DNA of 32,352 nt from the NCBI GenBank assembly GCA_015067675.1, contig SVMB01000036.1, positions 1-32,352 of the forward strand, read 5' to 3'. Below, one piece after another: positions 1 to 7,213 of this stretch. Under the pieces are notes generated by a model. The model had not been told where the DNA came from. It made no database searches and saw nothing but the letters and a program-made list of their open reading frames with translations. How positions within the stretch are numbered: the stretch's first letter is position 1; every line of letters begins with the position of its first letter. The position numbers and the translations under genes are program-made. The DNA comes from Oscillospiraceae bacterium (GTDB lineage: Bacteria > Bacillota > Clostridia > Oscillospirales > QAMX01).

Positions 1-31
1 CGAAGAACTGAGGAAAAAGGCAGCGGCGTGA
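1..31 (+). CDS. possible 3' end of an upstream gene
   Basis: Reading frame 2 gives a short tail E-E-L-R-K-K-A-A-A followed by TGA at 29-31, which looks like the charged, Ala-rich C-terminus of a protein entering from the left. Only nine codons are visible, so no family can be named and it may be chance. The stop codon lies inside the perfect hairpin at 23-46. Confidence 0.25.
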   Translation, partial: EELRKKAAA

Positions 32-46
32 CCGAAGTCACGCCGC
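23..46. terminator. perfect 10-bp hairpin with CGAA loop
   Basis: GCGGCGTGAC at 23-32 pairs perfectly with GTCACGCCGC at 37-46 around a CGAA tetraloop. No clear U-tract follows at once (a TTTTT occurs at 65-69), so it may be a transcript 3'-end stabiliser rather than a classical terminator for the gene entering from the left. Confidence 0.4.
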
Positions 47-99
47 ACCCCCTGAAAATACTCGTTTTTCAGGCAAATTTGATTTTTACTGTTTTACGA

Positions 100-124
100 C
101 CGCCGGGATTCCCGGCGGGCTTTG
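100..124 (+). terminator. terminator between convergent genes
   Basis: CCGCCGGG (100-107), loop ATT, CCCGGCGG (111-118), then GCTTTGTT. It sits just past the stop of the minus-strand ATPase gene (133) and reads best as a plus-strand terminator for a gene entering from the left. Its core closely resembles the terminator at 15159-15192. Confidence 0.6.
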
Positions 125-132
125 TTGGTTCC

Positions 133-1671
133 TTATGCCTTCGCGTCGTCAGACGCGGCCAGTCCCGCCGCACGGCGGTACTGTAACGCGAGGGTCAGGT
201 GCTGCACGGTGATGGCGGGCGCACCTTCCAGGTCGGCGATGGTGAGCGCCAGACGCAGTAACCGGTCGTGGGAACGTGCGGTCAGACGGTAACGCTCGTA
301 GGCGTGGGAGAGGAAACGACTTTCCGCGTCGCCGAGGGTGAGCACCTCCCGCAGGAGCGTGCCGGGCGCATGGGCGTTGCAGGTGTAGGGCGTGCCGCGG
401 AAGCGGTGCAGCTGCCGTTCGCGCGCGGCGCAGACGCGCTGACGAATGGCGGCGGAGGATTCGGCGGGCTTGGCGTCGTGCAGATCCTCAAAGCGGACCG
501 GAGGGACGCTGGTTTGCAGGTCGATGCGATCAAGCAGCGGGCCTGAAATCTTGGCCGTGTAGTCGTGGACGGCGCGGGCACTGCAGGTGCAGGCACCGTA
601 GCCGTGCCAGCCGCATTTGCAGGGGTTCATCGCGGCGACGAGCATGAACCGTGAGGGGTATGTGAGGGTTCCCGACACGCGGGAGATGGTGATGATGCCG
701 TTTTCCAGCGGCTGACGGAGTACCTCGAGAGCCTGGGCGTTGTACTCGGGCATCTCGTCGAGGAATAAGACGCCGTTGTGGGCAAGTGAGAGCTCACCCG
801 GACGGGGAACGCTGCCGCCTCCGGCGAGTCCGCCGGGGCTGATGGTGTGATGGGGCGCCCGGAAAGGGCGCTCGGTGAGCAGCGGAGCGTCCGAGGGGAG
901 CGTGCCCGCGACAGAGTGGATCTTGGAGGCTTCCAGAGCCTCCTGCCGCGTCATCGGCGGGAGGAGCGTGCCGATGCGGGAGGCAAGCATGCTCTTGCCG
1001 GAGCCGGGAGGTCCGATAAGCAGGATGTTGTGCCCGCCGGCGGCGGCGATTTCCATGCCAAGCCGTGCTACGTATTGCCCGCGTACATCGGAGAAGTCGG
1101 GACGGGGTAGGTCGGGACGGGAGGAGATGCCGTCCCAGGCAGGCGTGGGCGTAAGCCGCGCCGTGAAATTGAGGTGGTTGACGAGATCCGACAGGGAGGA
1201 TACGGCGTAGACCTTCAGATCAGGGGAGGCAAGGGTAGCCTCGGCGGCGTTGGCCGCCGGGCAGAAGAGCGTCTTGATGCCGAATTCCACGGCGCAGCAG
1301 GCCATGGATAGTACACCGCGGGCAGGGCGAAGCGAGCCGTCGAGGGCGAGCTCGCCGATGTAGGCGGCGCATTCGGGCAGCGGCGGAATGGAGTCGTTGG
1401 CACGCAGGACGGAAAGGAGGATGGGAAGGTCGTAAATGGAACCCTCCTTGCGGGTGTTGGCGGGAGCCAGATTGACGACGATGTGCCCGCCGGGGAAATC
1501 AAAGCCGCAGGAGCTTGCCGCAGCCTTGACGCGCTCCCGGGATTCGCGCACGGTGGCGTCGGGCAGTCCAACCACGTCGAAAACGGCGTGTCCTCCGCTG
1601 AGGTAGCACTCAACCGTGACGGGATAGCCGTCGATTCCGGCCAGACCGAGAGAATGGACACTGGAAACCAT
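133..1671 (-). CDS. comM: YifB/ComM-type Mg-chelatase-like AAA+ ATPase
   Basis: This 512-aa protein has the full YifB/ComM layout. An N-terminal ChlI-like fold (about residues 10-165) is followed by an AAA+ module with Walker A GPPGSGKS at 220-227 and Walker B LFLDE at 302-306. The family's cysteine-rich NPCKCGWHG stretch and a C-terminal Mg-chelatase helical domain complete it. In naturally transformable bacteria ComM is a helicase that promotes branch migration during recombination; in Clostridia the role is unproven, and the older chelatase label is not functional. An in-frame GTG at 1680 overlaps the AAGGAG ribosome site; the ATG at 1671 lies 8 nt after it and is the better start. It is the last gene of the minus-strand run after cinA, with a 90-nt gap. 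Confidence 0.9.
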   Translation of the reverse strand: MVSSVHSLGLAGIDGYPVTVECYLSGGHAVFDVVGLPDATVRESRERVKAAASSCGFDFPGGHIVVNLAPANTRKEGSIYDLPILLSVLRANDSIPPLPECAAYIGELALDGSLRPARGVLSMACCAVEFGIKTLFCPAANAAEATLASPDLKVYAVSSLSDLVNHLNFTARLTPTPAWDGISSRPDLPRPDFSDVRGQYVARLGMEIAAAGGHNILLIGPPGSGKSMLASRIGTLLPPMTRQEALEASKIHSVAGTLPSDAPLLTERPFRAPHHTISPGGLAGGGSVPRPGELSLAHNGVLFLDEMPEYNAQALEVLRQPLENGIITISRVSGTLTYPSRFMLVAAMNPCKCGWHGYGACTCSARAVHDYTAKISGPLLDRIDLQTSVPPVRFEDLHDAKPAESSAAIRQRVCAARERQLHRFRGTPYTCNAHAPGTLLREVLTLGDAESRFLSHAYERYRLTARSHDRLLRLALTIADLEGAPAITVQHLTLALQYRRAAGLAASDDAKA

Positions 1672-1752
1672 GGAGAACACTCCTTCCGGATCAAAATGAC
1701 GCCTGAAAGGCGGAAAAAAGGCGGAAATCGATGGATTTCCGCCGAATGAACC

Positions 1753-2994
1753 TTAAACTGGCAGCTTGCGCAGGAGATTGAGCGCATTGGAGGCAGCGGA
1801 GAGACGGATGCGCTCCCGGTTGCCGCTCAGATGCAGCTCGCGCACGAAGGTGACGCTGCCTTCGCCCTCGCGGCGGGAGACAGCGATGTAGACCAAACCC
1901 ACGGGCTTGTTGGTGTCGTCGGAGGCCGGGCCTGCAATGCCTGTGATGCCGATACCGATGTCGGCGTTCATTAGTCGGCGTACCCCCTGAGCCATCATAA
2001 CCGCGACAGGCGCGGATACCGCACCGTGCTTGGCGAGAATCTGTTTGTTCACGCCGAGAACGCCTGCCTTGATCTCGTTTGCATAGGAGCAGACGCCGCC
2101 GAGCAGTACAGCAGAGGCGCCGGGAACGTCGGTGATGCGCTTGGTGACGAGACCGCCGGTGCAGGACTCGGCGCAGGCGAGGGTCAGACCCGCCGCGCGG
2201 AGCTTTTCCACCACAACCTGCTCAAGGGAGTCCACGTTCACGCCGTAGACCACGTCGCCCAGCTCGTTCTTGAGACGCTCCACCATAGGCGCGGTCATCG
2301 CAGCGGCGGCTTCCTCGGTCTCCGCCTTGGCGGTGACGCGCAGCAGGCATTCGCCCTCCTTGGCGTAAGGTGCGACGGAGGGGTTGACGGCGGCTTCCAT
2401 CAGCTCGCGGAGCTTGTCCTCCACGGCGGATTCGCCCATGCCGAAGATGCGCAGCCAGTCGGAGTGCAGAGCACCGCCGGAGAGCGCGGCGAGGTAGGGC
2501 ATGGCCCGGTAGCGAAACATCGGCTTGCACTCGCGGGGAGGTCCGGGCAGCATCAGGATGTGCTGGCCGTTTTTCTCCATGGCGCAGCCGGGGGCAGTGC
2601 CCCAGTCGTTGGAAAAGACCGTGCAGCCTTCGGGCAGCATGGCCTGTTTTTTATTGTTTTCGGTCATGGTGCGGCCGAGCTTTGTGAAGAAGGACTCGAT
2701 GCGCTCAAGCGATTCTTCGTGCATCACCAGCTTGTAACCAAAGACCTCGGCGCACATCTCCTTGGTCAGGTCATCGTAAGTGGGGCCAAGGCCGCCGGTG
2801 GTGATGACGATGTCCACGCGGGAGAGCGCCAGCTCCAGAGCCTGGCGCACGCGGGCGGGGTTGTCACCCACGACGGTGTGATAGAGCACGTCCAGACCCA
2901 GTTCGGACAGGCCCTGGGATACATCCTGGGCATCGGTGTTTGCAATCTCTCCGAGCAGCAGCTCGGTACCGACGGCTAAAATTTCAACGCGCAT
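1753..2994 (-). CDS. cinA: CinA-like competence/damage protein, nicotinamide-nucleotide amidase
   Basis: This 413-aa two-domain CinA has an N-terminal molybdopterin-binding-like COG1058 domain (starts MRVEILAVGTELLLGEIANT; TTGGLGPTYDD and PGPPRE motifs). A C-terminal PncC-type COG1546 amidase domain carries AESCTGG and GITGIAGP. PncC hydrolyses nicotinamide mononucleotide in NAD salvage; the N-terminal domain of related proteins cleaves ADP-ribose-like dinucleotides. The open frame extends upstream to 3117, into thiI, but the ATG at 2994 has AAAGGAAG 8 nt before it and matches the usual CinA N-terminus. The 67-nt gap from thiI suggests co-transcription. In Firmicutes cinA often sits beside recA; it does not here. 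Confidence 0.95.
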   Translation of the reverse strand: MRVEILAVGTELLLGEIANTDAQDVSQGLSELGLDVLYHTVVGDNPARVRQALELALSRVDIVITTGGLGPTYDDLTKEMCAEVFGYKLVMHEESLERIESFFTKLGRTMTENNKKQAMLPEGCTVFSNDWGTAPGCAMEKNGQHILMLPGPPRECKPMFRYRAMPYLAALSGGALHSDWLRIFGMGESAVEDKLRELMEAAVNPSVAPYAKEGECLLRVTAKAETEEAAAAMTAPMVERLKNELGDVVYGVNVDSLEQVVVEKLRAAGLTLACAESCTGGLVTKRITDVPGASAVLLGGVCSYANEIKAGVLGVNKQILAKHGAVSAPVAVMMAQGVRRLMNADIGIGITGIAGPASDDTNKPVGLVYIAVSRREGEGSVTFVRELHLSGNRERIRLSAASNALNLLRKLPV

Positions 2995-3061
2995 GGAAAT
3001 GACTTCCTTTCGGATATCAGATAGAGGATTCCGGATAATCGGATGGCAGCCAAACGCCTGC

Positions 3062-4243
3062 TTACACCTGATCGGCGACAATGCGCTCGGTGTAGACCTG
3101 GGACAGCGCTTCGGCAAGCAGAGCCTCGCCGTCGATCATGGCCTCACCGGCCTCCACCTGGGCAAGCTTAGGTTTGGTCTCGGGATGGCGGGGTGTAAAG
3201 ACCGTGCAGCAGTCCTCATAGGGCAGAATCGACGTCTCGAAAGTGTCAATCTGGCGGGCAATCTTGACGATATCGGACTTGTCCATACCGATCAGAGGAC
3301 GGAAGATGGGCATATTGCAGACCGCGTCGGTGCAGCCCAGCGCCAGCAGAGTCTGGCTGGCCACCTGCCCCAGGCTTTCACCGGTGACGAGGGCGGCGCA
3401 TCCGTTATCGCGGGCAACGGCCTCGGCGGCACGCACCATGAAGCGGCGCAGAATCAGCGTGGACAGGTACTCGGGGCAGTGGTCACGGATCTCTTCCTGC
3501 AGATGGGTGAAGGGAACGACCGTGAACTGGATGGGGCCGGACCAGCGGGCGACGATGGAGAGGAGCTTCTTCACCTTGTCCAGCGCACGCTGGGAGGTAT
3601 AAGGATAGCTGAAGAAGTGAATGGCGTGCAGGGTCAGGCCGCGGCGCGCCATCATGTACGCGGCAACGGGAGAGTCGATGCCGCCGGAGATCAGGAGTCC
3701 CGCGCGACCGTTGATGCCCACCGGCAGACCGCCGGCGCCGGGCAGGGGATCGGTGTGGATGTAGGCGTCCTTGTCACGGATCTCCACGCGCACGGTGATC
3801 TCGGGGTTGTGAACGTCAACCTTTAAATGGGGGAAGTGGGACAGCAGGCAGCCGCCGACTTCGCGCATGATCTCGGGAGATTTGAGGGGGAAGCGCTTGT
3901 CGGAACGCTTGGCTTCCACCTTAAAGGTACGGGCGGCACGCAGCGTATCGGCCAGATACTCCGGCGCGATGGCGCAGATCTCGTCCATGTTCTTCTCACA
4001 GACCGCAGCGCGGCACAGAGACACCAGACCAAAGACCTTCTTGCAGATCTCAACGGCGGAGTCCATGTCGAAGTTTTCGTCGTCGGGACGCACGGTGATG
4101 GTGGACTGGCTGCTGGTGATGGCGCAGCCGCCGCAGTCGCGCAGACGATGGCGCAGCGCAGAGATCAGACGGTCTTCAAATTTGGCACGGTTGAGACCTT
4201 TGAGCACCAGCTCACCGCATTTTAAAAGCAATGTTTCCTGCAT
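3062..4243 (-). CDS. thiI: tRNA 4-thiouridine synthetase ThiI (no rhodanese domain)
   Basis: This 393-aa protein has an N-terminal ferredoxin-like/THUMP region (residues 1-165) and an adenylating PP-loop SGGIDSP at 186-192. Near the C-terminus YEDCCTVF is the place of the family's catalytic cysteine. ThiI adenylates U8 of tRNA and installs sulfur to give s4U; in some bacteria it also serves thiamine thiazole synthesis. The protein stops after the PP-loop domain and has no rhodanese domain, as in Bacillus, where a dedicated cysteine desulfurase (NifZ) passes sulfur directly. That partner is encoded immediately upstream (98-nt gap, same strand), so the pair is probably one sulfur-relay unit. 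Start ATG 4243 follows CAGGAG. Confidence 0.96.
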   Translation of the reverse strand: MQETLLLKCGELVLKGLNRAKFEDRLISALRHRLRDCGGCAITSSQSTITVRPDDENFDMDSAVEICKKVFGLVSLCRAAVCEKNMDEICAIAPEYLADTLRAARTFKVEAKRSDKRFPLKSPEIMREVGGCLLSHFPHLKVDVHNPEITVRVEIRDKDAYIHTDPLPGAGGLPVGINGRAGLLISGGIDSPVAAYMMARRGLTLHAIHFFSYPYTSQRALDKVKKLLSIVARWSGPIQFTVVPFTHLQEEIRDHCPEYLSTLILRRFMVRAAEAVARDNGCAALVTGESLGQVASQTLLALGCTDAVCNMPIFRPLIGMDKSDIVKIARQIDTFETSILPYEDCCTVFTPRHPETKPKLAQVEAGEAMIDGEALLAEALSQVYTERIVADQV

Positions 4244-4340
4244 AATAACTCCTGCATGATTTCATCAGTATTATAAGGAAAGCACGGAACTTGGCAGGCT
4301 TTCCGAAATGGTCGATTGTAAAGCCACGGGGGCAGACCGC

Positions 4341-5492
4341 TCAGCGGCGGGCAAGCCGGGAGACTGCGGCGCTGAGCGCACGCAGAAAGGCATCCACGTC
4401 CTCGGCTTGGGTAAAACGGGAGAAGGAGACGCGCAGTGCGCCGTCCACCACGGGACCGGGCAGGCCGCAGGCAGCCAGAATCGGGCTCTTGGCACCTTTG
4501 GCACAGGCAGAACCGGTGGAAACACAGACGCCTTCGCCTTCCAGCACGCGCATGACCACTTCCGCACGCAGTCCGGGCACGGAAACGCTCACCACATGGG
4601 GCGCGCCTCCGGTGAAGTTGACCTGAGCACCGGAAACCTCGGACAGCCCGGCAATCAGCCGGTCGCGCAGAGCATTCATCCGGGCGATTGTCTCGTCCAT
4701 AGCGTCCACGGCTTCCTTTGCGGCGACTCCGAAGGCGGAGACCAGGGGAACAGCCTCGGTACCGGAGCGCATGCCGTTCTGCTGACCGCCGCCGCGCAGC
4801 ATCGGCGGGATGCGCACACCACGACGGATATAGAGCGCACCGATACCCTTGGGCGCGTGGAGCTTATGGCCGCTGACGGCGTAGAAATCCACGCCCAGCT
4901 TTATCACATTCACGGGAATATGACCGAAGGCCTGCACGCCGTCGCAGTGGAAGAGCACCGGCGTCTGGCGGCGGGCATTGTAAGCCTTTAATAAGGATGC
5001 GATTTCGGCGATGGGCATGATGGCGCCCGTTTCGTTGTTGACGTGCATGATGCTCACCAGCGCGGTGTTCTCCTGCAGTGCGTCACGCACCTGGTCGGCG
5101 GTGATGCAGCCGTCGGTACCGGGGGTCAGGAAGGTGGCGTCCCAGCCTTGAGCCTGCAGTGCACGCACAGCTTCCGTGACGGCGGGATGCTCGACGGCGG
5201 TGGTGATGATATGTCCGCCCTTTTTGACACGGGAGGCGGCGCCGAAGATGGCGGTGTTGTCCGATTCCGTGCCGCCGGAGGTCATGATGAGGCAGTCGGG
5301 CTGGCAGCCGAGAGCAGCGGCAACGGCACGCTTGCCGTCTGTGAGCAGCCGTTCGGCGTCGATGCCGGCTTCGTGAAGGCTCGCGGGATTGGCGTAGCAC
5401 ACGCGCATGGCGTGCATGGCGGCGTCAGCCGCGGCGAGACTTACCTGTGTGGTCGCGGCGTTATCGAGATAATGATATTGCAAATATGTCAC
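4341..5492 (-). CDS. nifZ: cysteine desulfurase, NifZ/NifS-like partner of ThiI
   Basis: This is a fold-type I PLP enzyme of about 383 aa. YLDNAATTQ is at the N-terminus, the PLP lysine is in SGHKLHAPKG (K210), and the cysteine loop CVSTGSACAKG holds the probable catalytic C330. It takes sulfur from cysteine as a persulfide and, given thiI next door, probably hands it to ThiI. The start is uncertain. The GTG at 5492 is only 1 nt from the AAGGAG ribosome site (5494-5499), whereas the in-frame TTG at 5483 is 10 nt away and gives (M)QYHYLDNAATT, closer to typical family N-termini. It is the first gene of the minus-strand run, behind the promoter at 5514-5542. It is distinct from the IscS-like protein at 18903-20093. 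Confidence 0.93.
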   Translation of the reverse strand: MTYLQYHYLDNAATTQVSLAAADAAMHAMRVCYANPASLHEAGIDAERLLTDGKRAVAAALGCQPDCLIMTSGGTESDNTAIFGAASRVKKGGHIITTAVEHPAVTEAVRALQAQGWDATFLTPGTDGCITADQVRDALQENTALVSIMHVNNETGAIMPIAEIASLLKAYNARRQTPVLFHCDGVQAFGHIPVNVIKLGVDFYAVSGHKLHAPKGIGALYIRRGVRIPPMLRGGGQQNGMRSGTEAVPLVSAFGVAAKEAVDAMDETIARMNALRDRLIAGLSEVSGAQVNFTGGAPHVVSVSVPGLRAEVVMRVLEGEGVCVSTGSACAKGAKSPILAACGLPGPVVDGALRVSFSRFTQAEDVDAFLRALSAAVSRLARR

Positions 5493-5513
5493 ACTCCTTG
5501 GATTACAGGTTTC

Positions 5514-5542
5514 AGTATACCACTGTTTGGGGATATTTGCAA
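5514..5542 (-). promoter_or_regulatory. sigma-A promoter of the nifZ-thiI-cinA-comM run
   Basis: On the minus strand a -35 TTGCAA (5537-5542) and a -10 TATACT (5514-5519) are separated by exactly 17 bp. Transcription would begin near 5507, leaving a leader of about 15-25 nt before the desulfurase start. Confidence 0.7.
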
Positions 5543-5764
5543 CGTCACGGGGGGATTTTTTATCGGACAGAGAGGCAAAAGGCGGGAATTTCCATCCGTT
5601 ACGGAGGATAAGGCCGTGAGAGCCGGAACGGTAAGGCGGCGATCGTTCTCAAAACCGGTGAAAATATGGCACATATCCGGGCGAAAACAGGGTGATTTCG
5701 GGGATAAGGAGGGCGTTTGAGGGGAGTGCGGCGGGTTATGTTTCAATTTGGAAACAAAAATGCC
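5543..5764. other. intergenic spacer with no gene seen
   Basis: This is the rest of the 370-bp gap between the divergent desulfurase and M23 genes. I see no credible reading frame or RNA gene. The only structure noted is a short inverted repeat GTTTC-6-GAAAC at 5740-5755, just upstream of the M23 promoter. Confidence 0.5.
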
Positions 5765-5793
5765 TTGACAGTTTGACGGGTTTGTGGTATGAT
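5765..5793 (+). promoter_or_regulatory. near-consensus sigma-A promoter of the M23 peptidase
   Basis: TTGACA (5765-5770), a 17-bp spacer and TATGAT (5788-5793) differ from the sigma-A consensus at one base. The GGAGG ribosome site is at 5848-5852 and the ATG at 5862. The predicted start of transcription falls among the TGTAACC repeats. Confidence 0.85.
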
Positions 5794-5819
5794 GTAACCA
5801 ATGTAACCGAATTGTAACC
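5793..5819 (+). repeat. three TGTAACC direct repeats at the M23 promoter
   Basis: TGTAACC occurs at 5793-5799, 5802-5808 and 5813-5819, starting at the -10 box and covering the likely transcription start. The spacing (9 and 11 bp) is close to one helical turn, as for a repressor that binds one DNA face. A related palindrome GTTACAAATTGTAAC lies just after the gene. Confidence 0.55.
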
Positions 5820-5861
5820 TAATGACATCTCTTTGAAACAATCAAGTGGAGGCGCTCCGTA

Positions 5862-6887
5862 ATGGAAACACATACAAAACGAAACAGCATCCGCGCGCTG
5901 CACAGTGCGGCGGTGGGTATGATGGCACTGCTGATGCTTGTGCTGATGGTGCTGCCGGTCAGTACGGCGAAGGCTGCGGATGAGACGTCTTTCAGCGTGG
6001 CGGCGCTGCCGCATGTGGCGATGGGCGCGGCGATCCGGCTCGACGGCAAAACAATCGGAATCTGCGACAGCATCGAGATTGCCCAGAAGGCGATCGACCT
6101 GTCTTTGAGTTACCTTGGAGTAACCGGCGGTGAAACAAGCGTTGTGGGTAATCTGGAAATTGTGGCGGCTGTACATGCCAAGAGCGAATGTGCCGATCTG
6201 GCGACGCTGTTTCGGAAGTTTACCCAGGAAGAACCGCTGCCGGTGATGAGCGTGGTGACGCGGGAATACACCGAAACGGTTCCCTGCGAGACGATTACCG
6301 TCAATGATCCCAAGACGTATGAATGCCAGATTGAGGTATTGCAGCAGGGCGTGAACGGCGAATATGCCTACACGGTGGAGGATATCTACGTCAACGGTGA
6401 GCTGACCAAAACCGTTGTGGTCAACGTGGATATCGTGACAAAGCCTGTTACCCATATCGAACAGGTCGGCACCCAGCCCAAACCGGAATGGTGGCCCACC
6501 GGTACCTTCATCCAGCCCGCGCAGGGCAAGATCAGCTCTGAGTTCGGCAAACGCCGGTATGAGCATCACACCGGTATTGATATTGCCAACAAGTCCGGCT
6601 CTCCCGTTGTTGCCGCCGACGGCGGTACGGTGCTCTTTGCCGGGTGGCTGGGCAATTACGGCCGGTATGTGGTCATCGATCACAACGGCATCTACACCTG
6701 CTACGCCCACAATTCAAAGCTCCTGGTTTCCGAGGGAGATCATGTTGTTCAGGGTCAGCAGATTGCCCGCATGGGCAGTACGGGCCGCTCCACGGGTCCG
6801 CATTGCCACTTTGAAATTCACGATGGAAATGCTTTCCTGCAGCCGCGTGACTTTATCGACTTTGTGGAGACTGAACGGAGTAAATAG
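5862..6887 (+). CDS. secreted G5-domain M23 peptidase (peptidoglycan hydrolase)
   Basis: This 341-aa protein has a signal peptide (basic residues 1-11, hydrophobic core about 16-33, likely cleavage after AKA at 36-38). A middle segment contains a G5-like domain (REYTETVPCETITVND through VTKPVTHIEQVGTQ). The C-terminal M23/LytM domain carries the zinc ligands HTGID (HxxxD) and HCHFEI (HxH). M23 enzymes of this type are zinc endopeptidases cutting peptide cross-bridges in peptidoglycan; G5 domains bind cell-wall or glycan material. The protein is therefore expected to act outside the membrane in wall remodelling, consistent with the SLH genes that follow. Cleavage specificity cannot be read from sequence. 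Start ATG 5862 has GGAGG 9 nt upstream. Confidence 0.93.
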   Translation: METHTKRNSIRALHSAAVGMMALLMLVLMVLPVSTAKAADETSFSVAALPHVAMGAAIRLDGKTIGICDSIEIAQKAIDLSLSYLGVTGGETSVVGNLEIVAAVHAKSECADLATLFRKFTQEEPLPVMSVVTREYTETVPCETITVNDPKTYECQIEVLQQGVNGEYAYTVEDIYVNGELTKTVVVNVDIVTKPVTHIEQVGTQPKPEWWPTGTFIQPAQGKISSEFGKRRYEHHTGIDIANKSGSPVVAADGGTVLFAGWLGNYGRYVVIDHNGIYTCYAHNSKLLVSEGDHVVQGQQIARMGSTGRSTGPHCHFEIHDGNAFLQPRDFIDFVETERSK

Positions 6888-6901
6888 TTACAAATTGTAA
6901 C
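6887..6901. promoter_or_regulatory. perfect palindrome overlapping the M23 stop codon
   Basis: GTTACAA-A-TTGTAAC is a perfect 7-bp inverted repeat around one base. It begins at the last base of the TAG stop and abuts the terminator. Its half-site shares the TGTAAC core with the three repeats at the promoter, which suggests one DNA-binding protein, but this is inference. Confidence 0.45.
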
Positions 6902-6927
6902 AAAAAGGCGGTGCGAACCGCCTTTTT
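6902..6927 (+). terminator. rho-independent terminator of the M23 gene
   Basis: AAAAAGGCGGT (6902-6912), loop GCGA, ACCGCCTTTTT (6917-6927): an 11-bp stem with A and T tracts on both sides, so it could work on either strand. Confidence 0.9.
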
Positions 6928-7064
6928 GTGTTATTTATACAAAATAGTGCGGGCAATATGAGAAAAATGCGCAAAAAGACCGGTTTGCTTCGGGCTGCAA
7001 CATGGCGTTTTTTCAAAATTTTTATACATTTACCTCTTCCTTTTTTTCGTAAAGTCTGGTACTA

Positions 7065-7089
7065 TATATACTGTATCCCCGTATATACT
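7065..7089 (+). promoter_or_regulatory. tandem TATATACT boxes, probable promoter of the first SLH gene
   Basis: TATATACT occurs at 7065-7072 and again at 7082-7089, 17 bp apart. Either contains a good -10 (TATACT). No good -35 is present (TTTTCG at 7044-7049 for the first box), so the promoter may need an activator or another sigma factor. It leaves a leader of 120-140 nt that holds the stem at 7100-7155. No gene is seen in 6928-7213. Confidence 0.45.
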
Positions 7090-7099
7090 CAAGAGACCT

Positions 7100-7155
7100 C
7101 TGCGATAAATGAAGTGAAGCGCTGCCGGGGAAGGAAACATTTGCAGAGATCGCAG
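7100..7155 (+). ncRNA. structured 5' leader of the first SLH gene
   Basis: CTGCGAT (7100-7106) pairs with ATCGCAG (7149-7155), and the adjoining AAATG (7107-7111) pairs with CATTT (7138-7142). This leaves a 6-nt bulge GCAGAG on the 3' side and a purine-rich 26-nt apical loop. I do not recognise it as a known riboswitch class. It could be a leader stability element or a regulatory RNA. Confidence 0.4.
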
Positions 7156-7213
7156 CGTCTAAGGTAAGAACAGAGAAATACCGATGTCACGAAACTGAGT
7201 GGAGGTACAGAAG

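Noticed and set aside
2026-2979. 317-residue plus-strand frame over cinA
   Set aside because: It is fully inside the well-supported cinA gene and has no homology features.
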